This document shows positions 34,565 through 46,251 of a stretch of 64,000 nucleotides of DNA, one piece after another. The stretch is from Dromiciops gliroides (lineage: Eukaryota; Chordata; Mammalia; Microbiotheria; Microbiotheriidae). The DNA lies in NCBI RefSeq assembly GCF_019393635.1, contig NC_057866.1:123565897-123629896 (forward strand), read 5' to 3'. Positions within the stretch are counted from its first letter, which is position 1. Every line of letters starts with the position of its first letter. The translations under genes were made by a program, and so were the position numbers. The notes beneath the pieces are model-generated. The model saw nothing but the letters and a program-made list of their open reading frames with translations, made no database searches and was not told the origin of the DNA.

Positions 34565-36960
34565 AGTCATTCAATAAGCATTTAATAAGTGCCTAGTATG
34601 TGTGAAGCAGTGTGCCAAGTGCTGGGGCTACAAAGAAAGACAAAAGATAGTCCTTGACCTCAATATGCTCAGTCTAATGAAGGAGAGAACATGCAAACAA
34701 TTAGGTAAAAACCAACTATAAACAGAACAAAATGGAGATAATCTCAGAGGCAAGGCATCAAGGGGGAAAAGAAAAGACTTCAGAGAAGGTGGGATTTTAG
34801 CTAGGACTTGAATGAAGCCAGAAAAGCCAGGAGACAGAGATGAAGAAGAACATTCTAGATATGGGAGCAGCCAGTGAAAATGCCCAGTCAGGAGATGGAA
34901 TATCTAGTCAGAAGAACAGCAAGGAAGCCAATGTTACTGGATCATAGACTATTGGGGCAATAGGTGTAAGGCATAGAAGGCTGGAATGATGGAGCAGGGG
35001 GAGAAGTCAGGTTATGAAGGGTGAATGAAAGAGGGTTTTCTATTTAATCCTGGAGGTGATAGGAAATCACTGGACTTGATAGAGGAGTAACATGGTCAAA
35101 CTGTAGACTTAGAATAATTTTGACAAGTGATTGGAGGTTGGACTGCTATGAGGAGATTTGAAGCAATAAACCAATCTGCAGGCTCTTGAAATAGTGCAGA
35201 CATGAGGTGATGAAGACCTGAACTAGGGTGGAGGCAGTGTCAGAGAGAAGGGGATGTTAGAAGGGTGAAATCAACTGACCATGGCAACAGATCAGATGTG
35301 GGGGATGGAAAAAAGTGAGGACTCAAGGATGACCCCTAGGTGGCAAGCCCTGGTGCCTGGGAGGATGGTAGTACCCTCAACAGTAATAGGGGAGGTAGCA
35401 AGAGGGGGGGGATGGTATAGATAGGAGGAAATATAAGTGAAAGAGTGAGAATGAAAGAAACAGACTGGAGAAGATTGTTGTTTTTTGTTTGTCCTTCATT
35501 CTCAAAGAGGACCATGACATCAGAAGGTGATGTTATGACTTGCAGTGAATTGGATTTAAGTGAAGGAGGGCTGTGCAAGGTCACCAACCTCACTCTCTCC
35601 TCCAGAGCCATCTGGGTCCAGTGTTGAGATATATATCCGGAGGACTGGAGATAGCCCCAGATGTTGAAGGCAATTGGGTTAAGTGACTTGAACAGGGTCA
35701 CACAACTAGTAAGTGTCTGAGGTCAAATTTGAACTCAGGTCCTCCCAACTTCAGGGCCAGTGCTCTGTACCACCTAGCTGCTCACAGGCTGAAGAAGAAG
35801 ATAGGACAGAATGAGATCACTTGTACATGTAGAAGGTTTACCTTGGCAAGGAAACACAGGGGTAATGGAGGAGATAGTGGCAAAAGGCATCTGCATGATA
35901 CAGGAGGAAAAGAAAGGGAAAAGAGGGAGTTCTAGGTAAATGGCCTCAATATCTTTAGTAAAATATGCAGGAAGACTCTCAGCTGAGAGAGTTGGAGGAA
36001 GAAAAGTCATGGAAGGTTTGAAGAAGGATGTGAAAAGGTTTGGAAGAGCTACCATAGTGAATGAGATAGTGGATTAATTAAGGAGGTAGAAAAGAATTGC
36101 TTTTAAGCAGTGAAGACCCAATTAAAGATATATAACATAAATTTGTAGTTTGCCCAGTCAGCATGATTTCATGATTTTGTCCAGCTTTGTTCCAAAGCAT
36201 GTATGCAAGAATGGAGGCAGTAGATGATGGGAACAGTCCAAGGCTAGGGCTCAAAATGCTGATTTTGCCCTGCCAAGCCCTCAAGGGTCTCAAGAGGAGA
36301 AGACAGTATAGGGTTCAACTGGTGAGGGGACACAATGGGGAAGAAAGGAGAATGTAGCTAGTGGGATTGAGCTCATGGTATAGAAGAACAGGGATTAGAG
36401 TTGTAAGCCAAAGAAAAAGACAGAATCATGATAGATTATGATCAGCTATGGGAATTTCAGAGTTCATGAACATGAGAGTGGTACATTTGGGAGTGGTGGC
36501 AAGATAAAGGGTATGTATGACCCATCTTTGTGTGTGGTTGAGAAGGGTGATGGAGGAACAGGTCACGTGAAATGAGTAAACTGAGAAACCCAGAGGTCAG
36601 ACGATTGGAGGGAGCACCTGTATGTATCTTGAAGTCCCCTAGTATGAGGGTAGGGGTTGGGAAGGAAAGAAAGACGTTGAACCAGGAACTGAATGTAACT
36701 GAGGAAGGAAAGTGTCCAGGAGGGCAGCAGACAAGAGCTACAAGAATTTTGACTGATATGAATCGAATGAATCTGAAGAGTGAAGAGATTACTGAGTAAT
36801 GGTAGTAGAGAAAAACCTGAAAGGGGCAAGAGGAAGCAAAGGAGTATTCCACCTGTCCCCACCTCAAACAGTGAGTCAGGGGGAATGAAAGTGCAGCCAT
36901 TTATGGAAAACCAGGGAAGTTGTGTCACTGGGGCTCAGTGAGAGTCTGAAAAGCAAAGAA
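34565..36960 (-). mobile_element. L2 LINE remnant with endonuclease and RT-region pieces
   Basis: The + strand begins with the reversed L2 3' end (GCATTTAATAAGTGCCTAGT). On the minus strand, 36457-36900 reads an endonuclease-like block with PTLILGDFKIHTGAPSNRL (the family motif is ILGDFNIH). Nearer the 3' side PSSQAPGLAT resembles the L2 segment before LGVxxDSSLSF. It is about 2.1 kb without the SINE at 35476-35783. It is the longest L2 in the window and dead, with numerous stops and shifts. Confidence 0.8.
35476..35783 (-). mobile_element. Composite SINE with non-WSINE 3' tail
   Basis: Head and core match the WSINE/MIR group (CACCTAGCTGCTC .. GGGTCACACAACTAGTAAG reversed). The 3' part is different (CTTCATTCTCAAAGAGGACC .. 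GACTTGCAGTGAATTGGAT). Likely duplication CAGACTGGAGAAGA / CAGGCTGAAGAAGA at its ends. It is inserted in the L2. Confidence 0.6.
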
Positions 36961-37620
36961 TGAGAAAGGAAAAGATTTTAGATGAAAGCAAGTTTGTTAT
37001 CTATGGTTATTTGATTATAGTACATGGGGACTTCTCATATAATCAATGTATATATTAATTTATGCACATTTTATAGTACTTTTAATAGCATGGTTTTACT
37101 ATTTTAAATTAATGTAATTATACTTATAATTTCTATACTTTTATAGTGCATCATTAATCCTATTTATGGTTCATTTGATTCCAAGTCTTGCTCAGGAATG
37201 TGATATTTCCCATTAACACTGTTTCTGTAGGAAAATATTGCTCACTTTATGGTACACTTTGCATAAAAGTATTACAATGAAAAGTAGGGACTGCAGCATC
37301 CAGAATTTAGTATTCTGCCAAAACATTCTCTGGCATGCCTGTGAGCAATCTGACCAATTCAACTGTCCAGGAATAGGAAAACAATCCCAATTATGGTTTA
37401 GGTAGGCGTATTAATCCTGAACTTCCTCTGACTGAAACTCAAACTATTCCTAGTAAGCTGTCATTTTAAACTAGGAACCAGACAGTAAAATGACAGGAAA
37501 TAATAAGATACTCTAGAACATTTAGATAAAACAATAAAAGGGGGAGATAATTAAATTCAAGAACATTTATATAAGGCAAAAAATCCAAGTATGACTGAAA
37601 GAAAATAATTAAAACACTAA
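36961..37620. other. Intergenic, no gene seen
   Basis: Very AT-rich unique sequence. A G run lies at 37640-37648. Confidence 0.5.
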
Positions 37621-37639
37621 TCATACAATAGTGTAATGG

Positions 37640-37835
37640 GGGGGGGGGAGGCAGAGTGAAAATGGTACTGTAAAGAGGCCTGCATTCTAATATTAAATCG
37701 TCTATTAATTACACCTGTGTGACTTTGAACCAGTTACTACACTCATTTGTTCTTTAGTTCCTCACATAAATGGCAAGGTTGGATTAGATGATTGCCAAGG
37801 GATCTTTCATTTCTAAAATTCTGTGATTCCTCAGG
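37640..37835 (+). repeat. MIR fragment
   Basis: ACCTGTGTGACTTTGAACCA, CTTTAGTTCCTCACATAAAT, GATGATTGCCAAGGGATCTT and AAAATTCTGTGATTCCTC match sense MIR. Confidence 0.6.
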
Positions 37836-38263
37836 CTTATAAGTTGTACCCTGGGCAAAAGATCATCATTTAAAAATGTTCTTGTTTATCTAATCCAAAA
37901 TTCATATTTTCTCCATTCCTTAACGACTGATGTTGGTCAAACTGAAATGAGGCAAGCTAGTACATGTTTCATCAAAAAATTGGATTCTGGCTAGAACAAA
38001 GAAATTCCCCAAGTTTTGCATGTTTAACTTGCAATTGCCTGCTACTTTCCCCTTCCATATACTACTGCAAAACCATTCTGGATAGCAATCAGCCTGTCTT
38101 GGGATTCTGGTGCCACTTGTAGGTTGACACTAGGAACTATCTTATCCAACACTCCTCCACTACATCCTTCCTTCCTCTCTCTTTATTACCTATATTGTAA
38201 AGTCCCAGGCAGACATGTGTACTCCAAAGTGCAGACCTAGGCCTCTCCTATCTCAGGAATTCT

Positions 38264-38456
38264 TTTTTTTTCCTTTTCAAGCTGTACTTCCCTATTTTTT
38301 TTTCTTCTCATTTTTTTTGTTTGTTTTTTTAGTGAGGCAATTGGGGTTAAGTGACTTGCCCAGGGTCACACAGCTAGTAAGTGTTAAGTGTCGGATTTGA
38401 ACTCAGGTCCTCCTGAATCCAGGGCCAGTGCTTTATCCTAGCCACCTAGCCGCCCC
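38264..38456 (-). mobile_element. WSINE1/MAR1-like SINE with extended 3' tail
   Basis: Flanked by TATCTCAGGAATTCT at 38249-38263 and 38457-38471. Reading the minus strand, the first A tail is followed by TAGGGAAGTACAGCTTG and a second A run. This suggests a read-through 3' extension. Confidence 0.85.
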
Positions 38457-38471
38457 TATCTCAGGAATTCT

Positions 38472-38519
38472 TTTTTTTTTTTTTTGCTGGGCAATGGGGG
38501 TTAAGTGACTTGCCCAGGG
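38472..38519 (-). mobile_element. Strongly 5'-truncated SINE at the same target
   Basis: Only the last 30 or so SINE bases plus the T run are present. The third target copy TATCTCAGGAATTCT follows at 38520-38534. Confidence 0.85.
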
Positions 38520-38534
38520 TATCTCAGGAATTCT

Positions 38535-39285
38535 TAAAGTGGGGCTTACTCAGGCTAGCACCTGGGTTAATTCAGGAAGGAAGGACAGTAAGGAAGTTCA
38601 CCTTTGATAAAGTTTGGATGAAAGGCAAAGAAGACAAGCAGGAGGAACCTTCAGAGATGGGTACACAGTCAAAACTGAGATTCAAGAGTGAACAGTTTAG
38701 TTTCTAGGAGGAAATCTAGAAAAAGAATATAAATGTAATCTGGCACATTTAAACAACATGTTTGAGTTTCAGACCCCATCAGATGCTGATTGATACTGTT
38801 TTCCTAATTCATCAAAACCAAACCCACATCGACTCTAGTGACATTCCTCATGCCTATCACAGCCCTCATTAGCTTCCATGGAAACTCCATGGTGGAAGGA
38901 TCAGCTCCCACCCTGGTGGGGTTGAAGTGCTCTCCAAACTGAGGCTGTCCTCAGTAAGAGAAGGGGGAGGGGATAGACACTTACAGATATGCACACACGG
39001 TCCTTCCAACTTTTCCATTTTCATTGCCTTTAGTTCTTTTTATTCTGCCTCAGGTATTTTTTTTAAACAGGTATACACACATTTTTTTTTTAACCTCGGC
39101 AGTTCTTGGTTTCACTTTTCCAGGCCCTATTATCCGGCTGATAAGCATATGAATTGTACAGTGATAAATCTTCATCAGATAAAAGGAAAATCACAAGTTT
39201 TTTTTTAAATTAAATTAGACCTTATAAAGAACTATCTCTAAAGCATTTGACAGTATGTAGAAGATTTATTTAAAATTACCAAAAA
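38535..39285. other. Intergenic, no gene seen
   Basis: Unique sequence. Frames at 38510-38707 and 38927-39208 match nothing recognisable. Confidence 0.45.
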
Positions 39286-39430
39286 GGGGGCAGCTAGGTG
39301 GCCCAATGAATAGAGCACCAGCCCTGGAGTCAGGAGTACCTGAGTTCAAATCCAGCCTCAGACACTTAACACTTACTAGCTGTGTGACCCCTGGGCAAGT
39401 CACTTAACCCCAATTGCCTCACTTTAAAAA
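39286..39430 (+). mobile_element. WSINE1/MAR1-like SINE
   Basis: Duplication AAAATTACCAAAAA on both sides. The A box is altered (GGTGGCCCAATGAATAG). Confidence 0.9.
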
Positions 39431-39444
39431 AAAATTACCAAAAA

Positions 39445-41132
39445 GTCTGCATGTATCCCCTCATCTTACTCTAAGAAAAGCTTTTTCATTAAGAAGAATT
39501 CTTCATTCATTGAGCATTCAAATACACATACACACAAATTTCTAATTCAGTTTTATTGTTCTTTTCCATTTTGGTGAATTGCAGCAGTTTTCTACCATGT
39601 TATATTTCAAAAGCATAAAATTTCATCAGCATTATAAACTAAATAGGCCTTTGTGTGGTAAACAACATTGATTTTTTTTCCTGAGGTAAATACATGCTAA
39701 GTCTCCCCAAAATTGACTTGAAAGTAAAATTTTCTATCTTGAACTACAAATGAAGACTGTCCATGAAAATATAATTTTACTTTTGAAAGCTTAGATATGG
39801 TTGGAGAAAGGAGTAATTAAAGATGAAATCCTTATTGGGAAGATACCAGAGAAATATTCTTGTCAATTTCTCTAGCAATTACGGTTCTCCATATTTGTGC
39901 TTTAATTCAATCAAATCACCCTAGAAAGTCATAGTTTATTATAAAATATTTTATCTTATTATTATATTTTAAGAGGCTGACTAAATAAATTGGGTTTAAT
40001 TTTTATAGGCATACCAACCATACTTTTGAAAACCTAATTTCATCAGATTAACATTTGAAATCTGCTTGATGCTTTTGCAATATCCTGAGTAGGCACTTAG
40101 CTGACAATAAAGCCCCCTCTATTTTCTAGCTTATTGCTTAATTACATTTGACAAAACTGTATTCTCTATGTAAATTAATAGCTCTGTGCAACAGAAACAC
40201 TGAATCAGCTTTTGCCTCTGGTTGTATAGCCTCACTCATTCATGTTATCTAGCTTTTCTGGGGCATTACCCTATAAAAAATATTCATTGGCTTCCATAAT
40301 TAAGGAGCCTGCTCAGCACCATGGGAATTACATCACACAGATGTCTAACTCAGCAAAAAAAAAAGCAAGCAAGCCAGGGATTTAAAATAATCCTTTTTGC
40401 TTCAGGTAATTGTCACATTAATGAAAAATGAATAGCACTATTTCTACAGGCAAAAAACCAAAACAAAACCAATAACAACAACCTATCCCACTTGCAAGTA
40501 GAAAAGACTAAATGTAAGTCTAAACTCTCTCTTCATAATATAATATACAGAAGATTATCACTATTGACATCTCTCATTCATTAGAGGTGACCTCTCTACT
40601 CCTTTCATCCTCCTTTTCCCATATCATTCCTCACTTTAACCCTTTGGCAGGAACTGAAATGTGGATTTGTTCATTTGTCTTCATAGATACCTTAGTTACC
40701 TTGCTTCCCTCATTGAATTAGACTCAAATGCCTTACAGTGACATGGAAGTGACACGGGACTCTCAAAGGGTGTTACAAATGGATAAAAGCTCAGGCAGGT
40801 TGTACCAAGATAGGAAGTCCTCAAGTATGGATCCATGCTTCAGATTTCATCATTTTGGAGAGACTCAGAAGAAGAAGGTTCACAAGGGACAAAGTTTTTC
40901 TGGATCCAGCAACTCATGGCCACCTAATAGGATGTGGATACGATTTCTGTCAATGGCAGACGTGCCAGCACTGAAGAAATCACAAATGGTATTTCTTTTT
41001 CTTTTTTTCTTTTTTTTTTTATGCCTGACAGATACCAACAAAATAGGCATTTCTACATACAAAGGAGAAAATGGGAATTATACATGAAAGCACGAATCTC
41101 CATCACATAGTTTGTTTGGCCCTTCTTTCTTT
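39445..41132. other. Repeat-poor AT-rich intergenic block
   Basis: No gene recognised. The 119-codon plus frame at 40728-41087 ends in a pyrimidine/F run and matches no family I know. 40060-40400 has several TAATTA-like strings and could be a conserved noncoding element, which cannot be judged from one sequence. Confidence 0.35.
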
Positions 41133-41145
41133 AAAGTTTAGTCTA

Positions 41146-41316
41146 TGGGCCGCTAGGTGGCGCAGTGGATAGAGCACTGGCCCTGGAGTCAGGAGTACCT
41201 GAATTCAAATCCAGCCTCAGACACTTAACACTTACTAGCTGTGTGACCCTGGGCAAGTCACTTAACCCCAATTGCCTCACTAAAAAAAAAAAAAAAATTT
41301 TTAAATAATAAAAAAA
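41146..41316 (+). mobile_element. WSINE1/MAR1-like SINE
   Basis: Duplication AAAGTTTAGTCTA at 41133-41145 and 41317-41329. The long A-rich tail includes TTTTTAAATAATA. Confidence 0.9.
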
Positions 41317-41441
41317 AAAGTTTAGTCTAAGTTCAGCTTTACGGACCAAATTCATTATTATACACTAAAGCTTGTCTATACTTGGCCATGAACTGCCTTC
41401 TGTTCTCTTCAATGACAGTTTTTTTTAATGCAACAAATTCT

Positions 41442-42223
41442 TGAGAATTGATCCAACCATTCTGGAGAGCAATTTGGAACTATGCCCAAAGGGCTCTGGG
41501 ACTGTGCATACCCTTTGACCCAATAATAGCACTTCTAGGTTTGAATCCCAAAGAGATTAGAAGAGGGAAAAGGACCCACATGTACAAAAATATTTATGGC
41601 AGCTCTTTTTGTGGTGGCAAAGAACTGGAAATCAAAGGGATGCCCATCAATTGAGGAATGGCTAAACAAGTTGTGGTATATGAATGTCACGGAATACTAT
41701 TGTGCTATAAGAAATGATGAGCAGGCAAATTTCAGAAAAACCTGGAAAGACTTAAGTGGACTGATGCTGAGTGAAATGAGCAGAACCAGAAGAACATTGT
41801 ACACAGTAACATCAACATTGTGTGATGATCAACTGTGATAGACTTAGCTCTTCTCAGCAATACAATGATCCAAGACAATTCCAAAGGATTCATGATGGAA
41901 AATGTTCTTCTCCCCATCCAGAAAAAAGAACTGTGGATTCTGAATGCAGATTGAACCATACTGTTTCTACTGTTGTTTTTGTTTTTTCTTTTTTGAGGTT
42001 TTTTCCTTTTGTTCTGATTCTTCTTTTACAACATGACTAATGCAGAAATATGTTTAATGTGATTGTACATATATAACCTATATCAGATTGCTTTCTGTAT
42101 TGGGGAGGAGGGAAGGGAGGGAGGGAGGGAAAAAAATTCAGAATTAAAAATCTTATGAAAACAAATGTTGAAAATCATATTTACATGTAACTGGAAAATA
42201 GGAAAATACTTTTATGATTTAAA
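41442..42223 (+). mobile_element. LINE-1 3' end (5'-truncated)
   Basis: A 15-base duplication AATGCAACAAATTCT lies at 41427-41441 and 42224-42238. It encodes the L1 ORF2 C-terminus (IQPFWRAIWNYAQRALGLCI, IPFDPIIALLGL, then LWYMNVTEYYCAIRNDEQAN) and has a 3' UTR with a GGGAGGGAGGGA tract. One frame shift lies within the coding piece. It is 5'-truncated, so it cannot move by itself. Confidence 0.95.
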
Positions 42224-42516
42224 AATGCAACAAATTCTGAAGTACTAAAATTAGTCACTATTAAGGGGTAATAGGTTTGGGGAAGGATATAATTTCTTTT
42301 CCATTCCCAGGTGCCTCTGATCTAAATGTATTAACTATATGTATTAATTCTTTTTTTTAACCTTATATTTATTGTGTTTTTATTATATTTATTCATCTTT
42401 TACTTATGATATTAGATATATGTGTATGTATGTATATCTTCCCCATTAGAATACAATCTCCTTGTGAGTAGGGATTACTTCATTATTTATACTTTTTTGT
42501 TTTGTTTTATCATGAG

Positions 42517-43482
42517 CATTTAATTATTTTCCAGTTACATGTAAAGATAGTTTTCAACATTTGTTTTCATAGGATTTTTAGTTCCAAATTTTTCTCCCAC
42601 CCTCCTTTGCCTCCCCCCTCCCCAAGACAGAAAGCAATCTGATATAGGTTATATATGTACAATCACATTAAACATATTTCTGCATTAGTCATGTTGTAAA
42701 AGGAGAATCAGAACATAAGGGAAAAACCTCAAAAAAGAAAAAAAAACAGCCAAAAAGTAGAAGCAATATCATTCTATCTGCATTCAGAGTCCACGGTTCT
42801 TTTTTCTGGTTGTGGAGAACATTTTCTATCGTGAGTTCTTTGGAATTGTTTTGGATCATTGCACTGCTGAGAAGAGCCAAGTCTATCACAGTTGATCATC
42901 ACACAATGTTGATGTTACTGTGTACAATGTTCTCCTGGTTCTGCTCCTCTCAGTCAGCATCGGGTTGATGTAAGTCCTTCCAGGTTTCTCTGAAATCCTC
43001 CTGCTCATCATTTCTTATAGCACAATAGTATTCCATAGCATTCATATACCACAACTTGTTTAGCCATTCCACAATTGATGGGCATTCTCTTGATTTCCAA
43101 TTATTTGCCACAACAAAAAATGCTGCTATAAATATTTTTGTACATATGGGTCCTTTTCCATCTTCTATGATCTCTTTGGGATACAGACCTAGTAGTGCTA
43201 TTATTGGGTCAAAGAGTATGCACAGTCCCATAGCCCTTTGGGCTCTCCAGAATGGTTGGGTCTGTTCATAGCTCCACCAACAATGCATTAGTGTTCCAAT
43301 TTTTCGACAGCTTCTCCAACATTTATTATTTTCCATTTTTGTCATATTAACCAATCTGATAGGTGTGAGGTGGTACTTCAGAGATATTTTAATTTGCATT
43401 TCTCTAATCAATAGTGATTTAGAGCATTTTTTCATATGGCAATAGATAAGTTTGATTTCTTCATCTGAAAACTGCCCTTTTG
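42517..43482 (-). mobile_element. LINE-1 3' end (5'-truncated), inverted to its neighbour
   Basis: The minus-strand frame at 42950-43435 reads the L1 ORF2 C-terminus: YHLTPIRLVNMTKMENNKCW, SCRKIGTLMHCWWSYEQTQP, LWYMNAMEYYCAIRNDEQED. A 9-base repeat TATCATGAG flanks it at 42508-42516 and 43483-43491. The 3' tail lacks a long A run. Confidence 0.9.
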
Positions 43483-43499
43483 TATCATGAGTTCATTCT

Positions 43500-43661
43500 T
43501 TTTTTTTTTTTAACTTTTTTTTTTGGTGGGGCAATGAGGGTTAAGTGACTTGCCCAGGGTCACACAGCTAGAAAGTGTCAAGGGTCTGAGGCCGGATTTG
43601 AACTCAGGTCCTCCTGAATCCAGGGCCGGTGCTTTATCCACTGTGCCATCTAGCTGCCCCA
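43500..43661 (-). mobile_element. WSINE1/MAR1-like SINE
   Basis: GAGTTCATTCTT on both sides. It is inserted just beyond the 5' end of the inverted L1. Confidence 0.85.
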
Positions 43662-43849
43662 TAAGAGTTCATTCTTAAGAAACCCTTTTTACTTTTTGAA
43701 ATTTATTTGACCCTTACATTAATTCAGTTTCATGTTTACTTCTTCCTCACAAAATCCTATTCCAATCCCCCATCATGGAAAAGAAGTGAACCTGAGTTCT
43801 TGAAGGCTATCCCAGTAAAGCAAAAACCCTGGCAGGTTTTACCATGTTG

Positions 43850-44035
43850 AGAAGCAATGTGGTGCAAAGGTAAGTGATATTTGGAGCCAAAGGATCTGTT
43901 TTGAATTCAGGTTCTGCAACTTATTACCTGTGTGACTTTGGAAAGGCAATCTAGGCCTCACTTTCCTTGTCTGTACAATAAAGCACATCAGATTAGATAA
44001 CCTCTATGGTCTCTTTCAGCTCTAAGTCTATTATC
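43850..44035 (+). repeat. MIR SINE
   Basis: AGAAGCAATGTGGTGCAAAG, TTACCTGTGTGACTTTGGAA, CCTCACTTTCCTTGTCTGTA and TATGGTCTCTTTCAGCTCTA follow sense MIR. Confidence 0.75.
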
Positions 44036-44189
44036 TTTTTTTTTGGGGGGGGGGGTGAGGCAATGGGGGTTAAATGACTTGCCCAGGGTCACACAGCTAG
44101 TAAATGTCAAGTGTCTGAGGCCAGATTTGAACTCAGGTCCTCCTGAATCCAGGGCTGGTGCTCTATCCACCACATCACCTAGCTGCTCC
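44036..44189 (-). mobile_element. WSINE1/MAR1-like SINE with C tract in its tail
   Basis: On the minus strand the body ends in a run of about 11 C before the short A tail. Flanking TATTATCTT on both sides. Inserted in the end of the preceding MIR. Confidence 0.85.
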
Positions 44190-44755
44190 TATTATCTTAT
44201 TTTAAAGGCTTGATTCCATTGAAAAAAAAAGTAAACGCTTATCACAGGCACTGCAACAGGAGTCCAAGACATAAATGATATAGCTTGTAACCTTTGTACA
44301 CAAATAAAATCAACTCTGCCAGTTCTATTATTTGCATCTACCAGGATAGCCTGTGTGCCATCTTCCATTTAGCTACAACTACCTTATTTTTTCTTTTTGT
44401 CTTCATTTTTAGTGAGAATTTAGTGAAGATTTATGGGATTCAGTTCTTCTAAGAGCATGCCCACTAGGTCACTGGACATGGATGTCACATTTTAGAGCAC
44501 TAGTAGCTAAGTTCTATTGGTAGATGGTGTGCTCCTCATTTAACACAGGGTTGTTGAACAAAGTATGTCTGTTGTAACATCTTTCAGGAACTCTTGAATG
44601 ATTTTTATAGCTATGTCGGAGTCACATTGTTGATGAACAGCCTGTGGGGTACAAATCTGATCTATGGAATCAAATAAGTTTTTAATAACAAATAATAAGC
44701 ACAGGACCTTGTATTCCTTATGCTTCAGCCACTGTGTGGCTCAAAAACTGTAACC

Positions 44756-44868
44756 GGGGCCTGAGTTCAAATCTGGCCTCGGACAATTTACACACTCACT
44801 AGTTGTGTGACGCTGGGCAAGTCACTTAACCTCGATTGCCTCGCCAAAAAACAAAAACAAAAACAAAC
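44756..44868 (+). mobile_element. 5'-truncated WSINE1-like SINE
   Basis: Begins at GGGGCCTGAGTTCAAATCTG, so the A-box half is missing. The (AAAAAC)n tail is followed by CCCTGTAGCC, similar to the left flank ACTGTAACC. 44190-44755 otherwise shows no gene. Confidence 0.75.
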
Positions 44869-45214
44869 CCTGTAGCCAATGAAAGAACATTGTTGTGGAA
44901 ACCTGCCTGTTCCTTTCTCATTGCTTCTTGATTAATAGCATAAGAATTTTGGGAAAGGGCAAGTAGGCACATAGACTTCAAGGATCCAGGCAACTTCTGT
45001 GCCACAAAAAGGCATCAGAGTAAGACTACATAAAGACAACAGTAGTACAAAAAACAAACACACAGAGGGAGCTAGTGATGATACTACCATGGTAGTGAGA
45101 AATTTGGAGTCAGAGAACTTCAATGCAAATATGCATTTTAAATGCTCTACCCAGCCCCTGCAGCCATCAATGATTCCACTGGGAAGTGGGGGAGCAGAGT
45201 CAAAGATACTGTAG

Positions 45215-45330
45215 TGGTCTGCTATTTCCTTTTCCAGCTCATTTTTTACAGATGAGTGAATTGAGGCAAACAGGGTTAAGTGACTTACCCAGGATCATTT
45301 GAATTCAGGTCTTCCTAACTCCTGACTCCA
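45215..45330 (-). repeat. Partial RTE/BovB-tailed SINE
   Basis: GGTCTGCTATTTCCTTTTCC, then GATGAGTGAATTGAGGCAAA and AGTGACTTACCCAGGATCA. It is shorter than the copies at 1770 and 5205. 45330-45900 has no recognisable gene. Confidence 0.6.
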
Positions 45331-45904
45331 ATCTGTCTGTGGACAGCCATCCCCTCTGAAAGGAGCTAAAATTCTAGCTAGTCTGTCTAAATATCTAATG
45401 AGTGTTAGCCAATAAATTATAAGCTTTAGCAAGAGTTAGACTTTTAAGCATTTATTAAGAAGAATAAGAATTTGGTGAAGAGAAAGGGAAAGGCCTATAT
45501 TCATCTATCTATTAGAGGGAGAGCACATTTCTAGCTCCCTTTTCCACCCAAGTACTGAGAAAAAAAAGTGAGAGCACCAGCCTTGCCCCCTCTTCCTCCC
45601 ACAAGCAAACATCACTTCCTGACACCAAAGAGCCGGATGTCTTGCCCTCAGACGCCTTCTCCTCATAGCAGAGCTTTGCTACAGTAAGTCTTCAGCAGGT
45701 GGCATCATTCCAATCGTTACACCACTAACTGCTGACCAAATGTCTCTGCCAGTGGGATGAGGCAGCCTAGCAGAAGCAGCAAGGCACTATGAGGGAAAGA
45801 GAGGAGGCAGGATGTTTCAGGTGAGTCAGGACACTGCTAGCACCTCCTCTCAGACCCCAAGACAGCCCAAGAACTTGGGCCCCAAAGATCCCAGAACAGA
45901 AATA

Positions 45905-46015
45905 CAACCAGTCAGTCAGCAACCATTTATTAAATGCTTGCTATGTGATAGACTCAGTACTAAGAGCCGAGGATACAAAGAGAGGCAAAAGCATGGTGAC
46001 TGTCTTTACTGTGTT
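45905..46015 (-). repeat. L2 3' end, reversed
   Basis: ACCATTTATTAAATGCTTGC, TATGTGATAGACTCAGTACT and GAGGATACAAAGAGAGGCA. Confidence 0.65.
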
Positions 46016-46251
46016 TACCCCATACCACTGACTCTACTTTCAGCACTGTCCCACAGCCATCATCCAAGTGGAGATCAGCCCTCAGAGAGGCTTATGTAGC
46101 TGCTAAAGGCACTACCTACTTGGCAGGCACAGCTACGGAAAACTAGGAAATCAAAGTTCTTGCTGCCAAAGTCCTTAACATATGAAATGGTTCAACAACA
46201 GAAATAGATAAAGTTTGATCAGTGTGAATGACATTTAAAAAGGTGCATTAT

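Noticed and set aside
36457-36928. Two overlapping minus-strand frames of 121-147 codons as a possible gene
   Set aside because: ILGDFKIH identifies them as decayed L2 LINE endonuclease.
40728-41087. 119-codon plus-strand frame
   Set aside because: Ends in a poly-pyrimidine-derived Phe run. No recognisable domain and no gene signals.
42950-43435. 161-codon minus-strand frame as a host gene
   Set aside because: It is the C-terminal part of LINE-1 ORF2.
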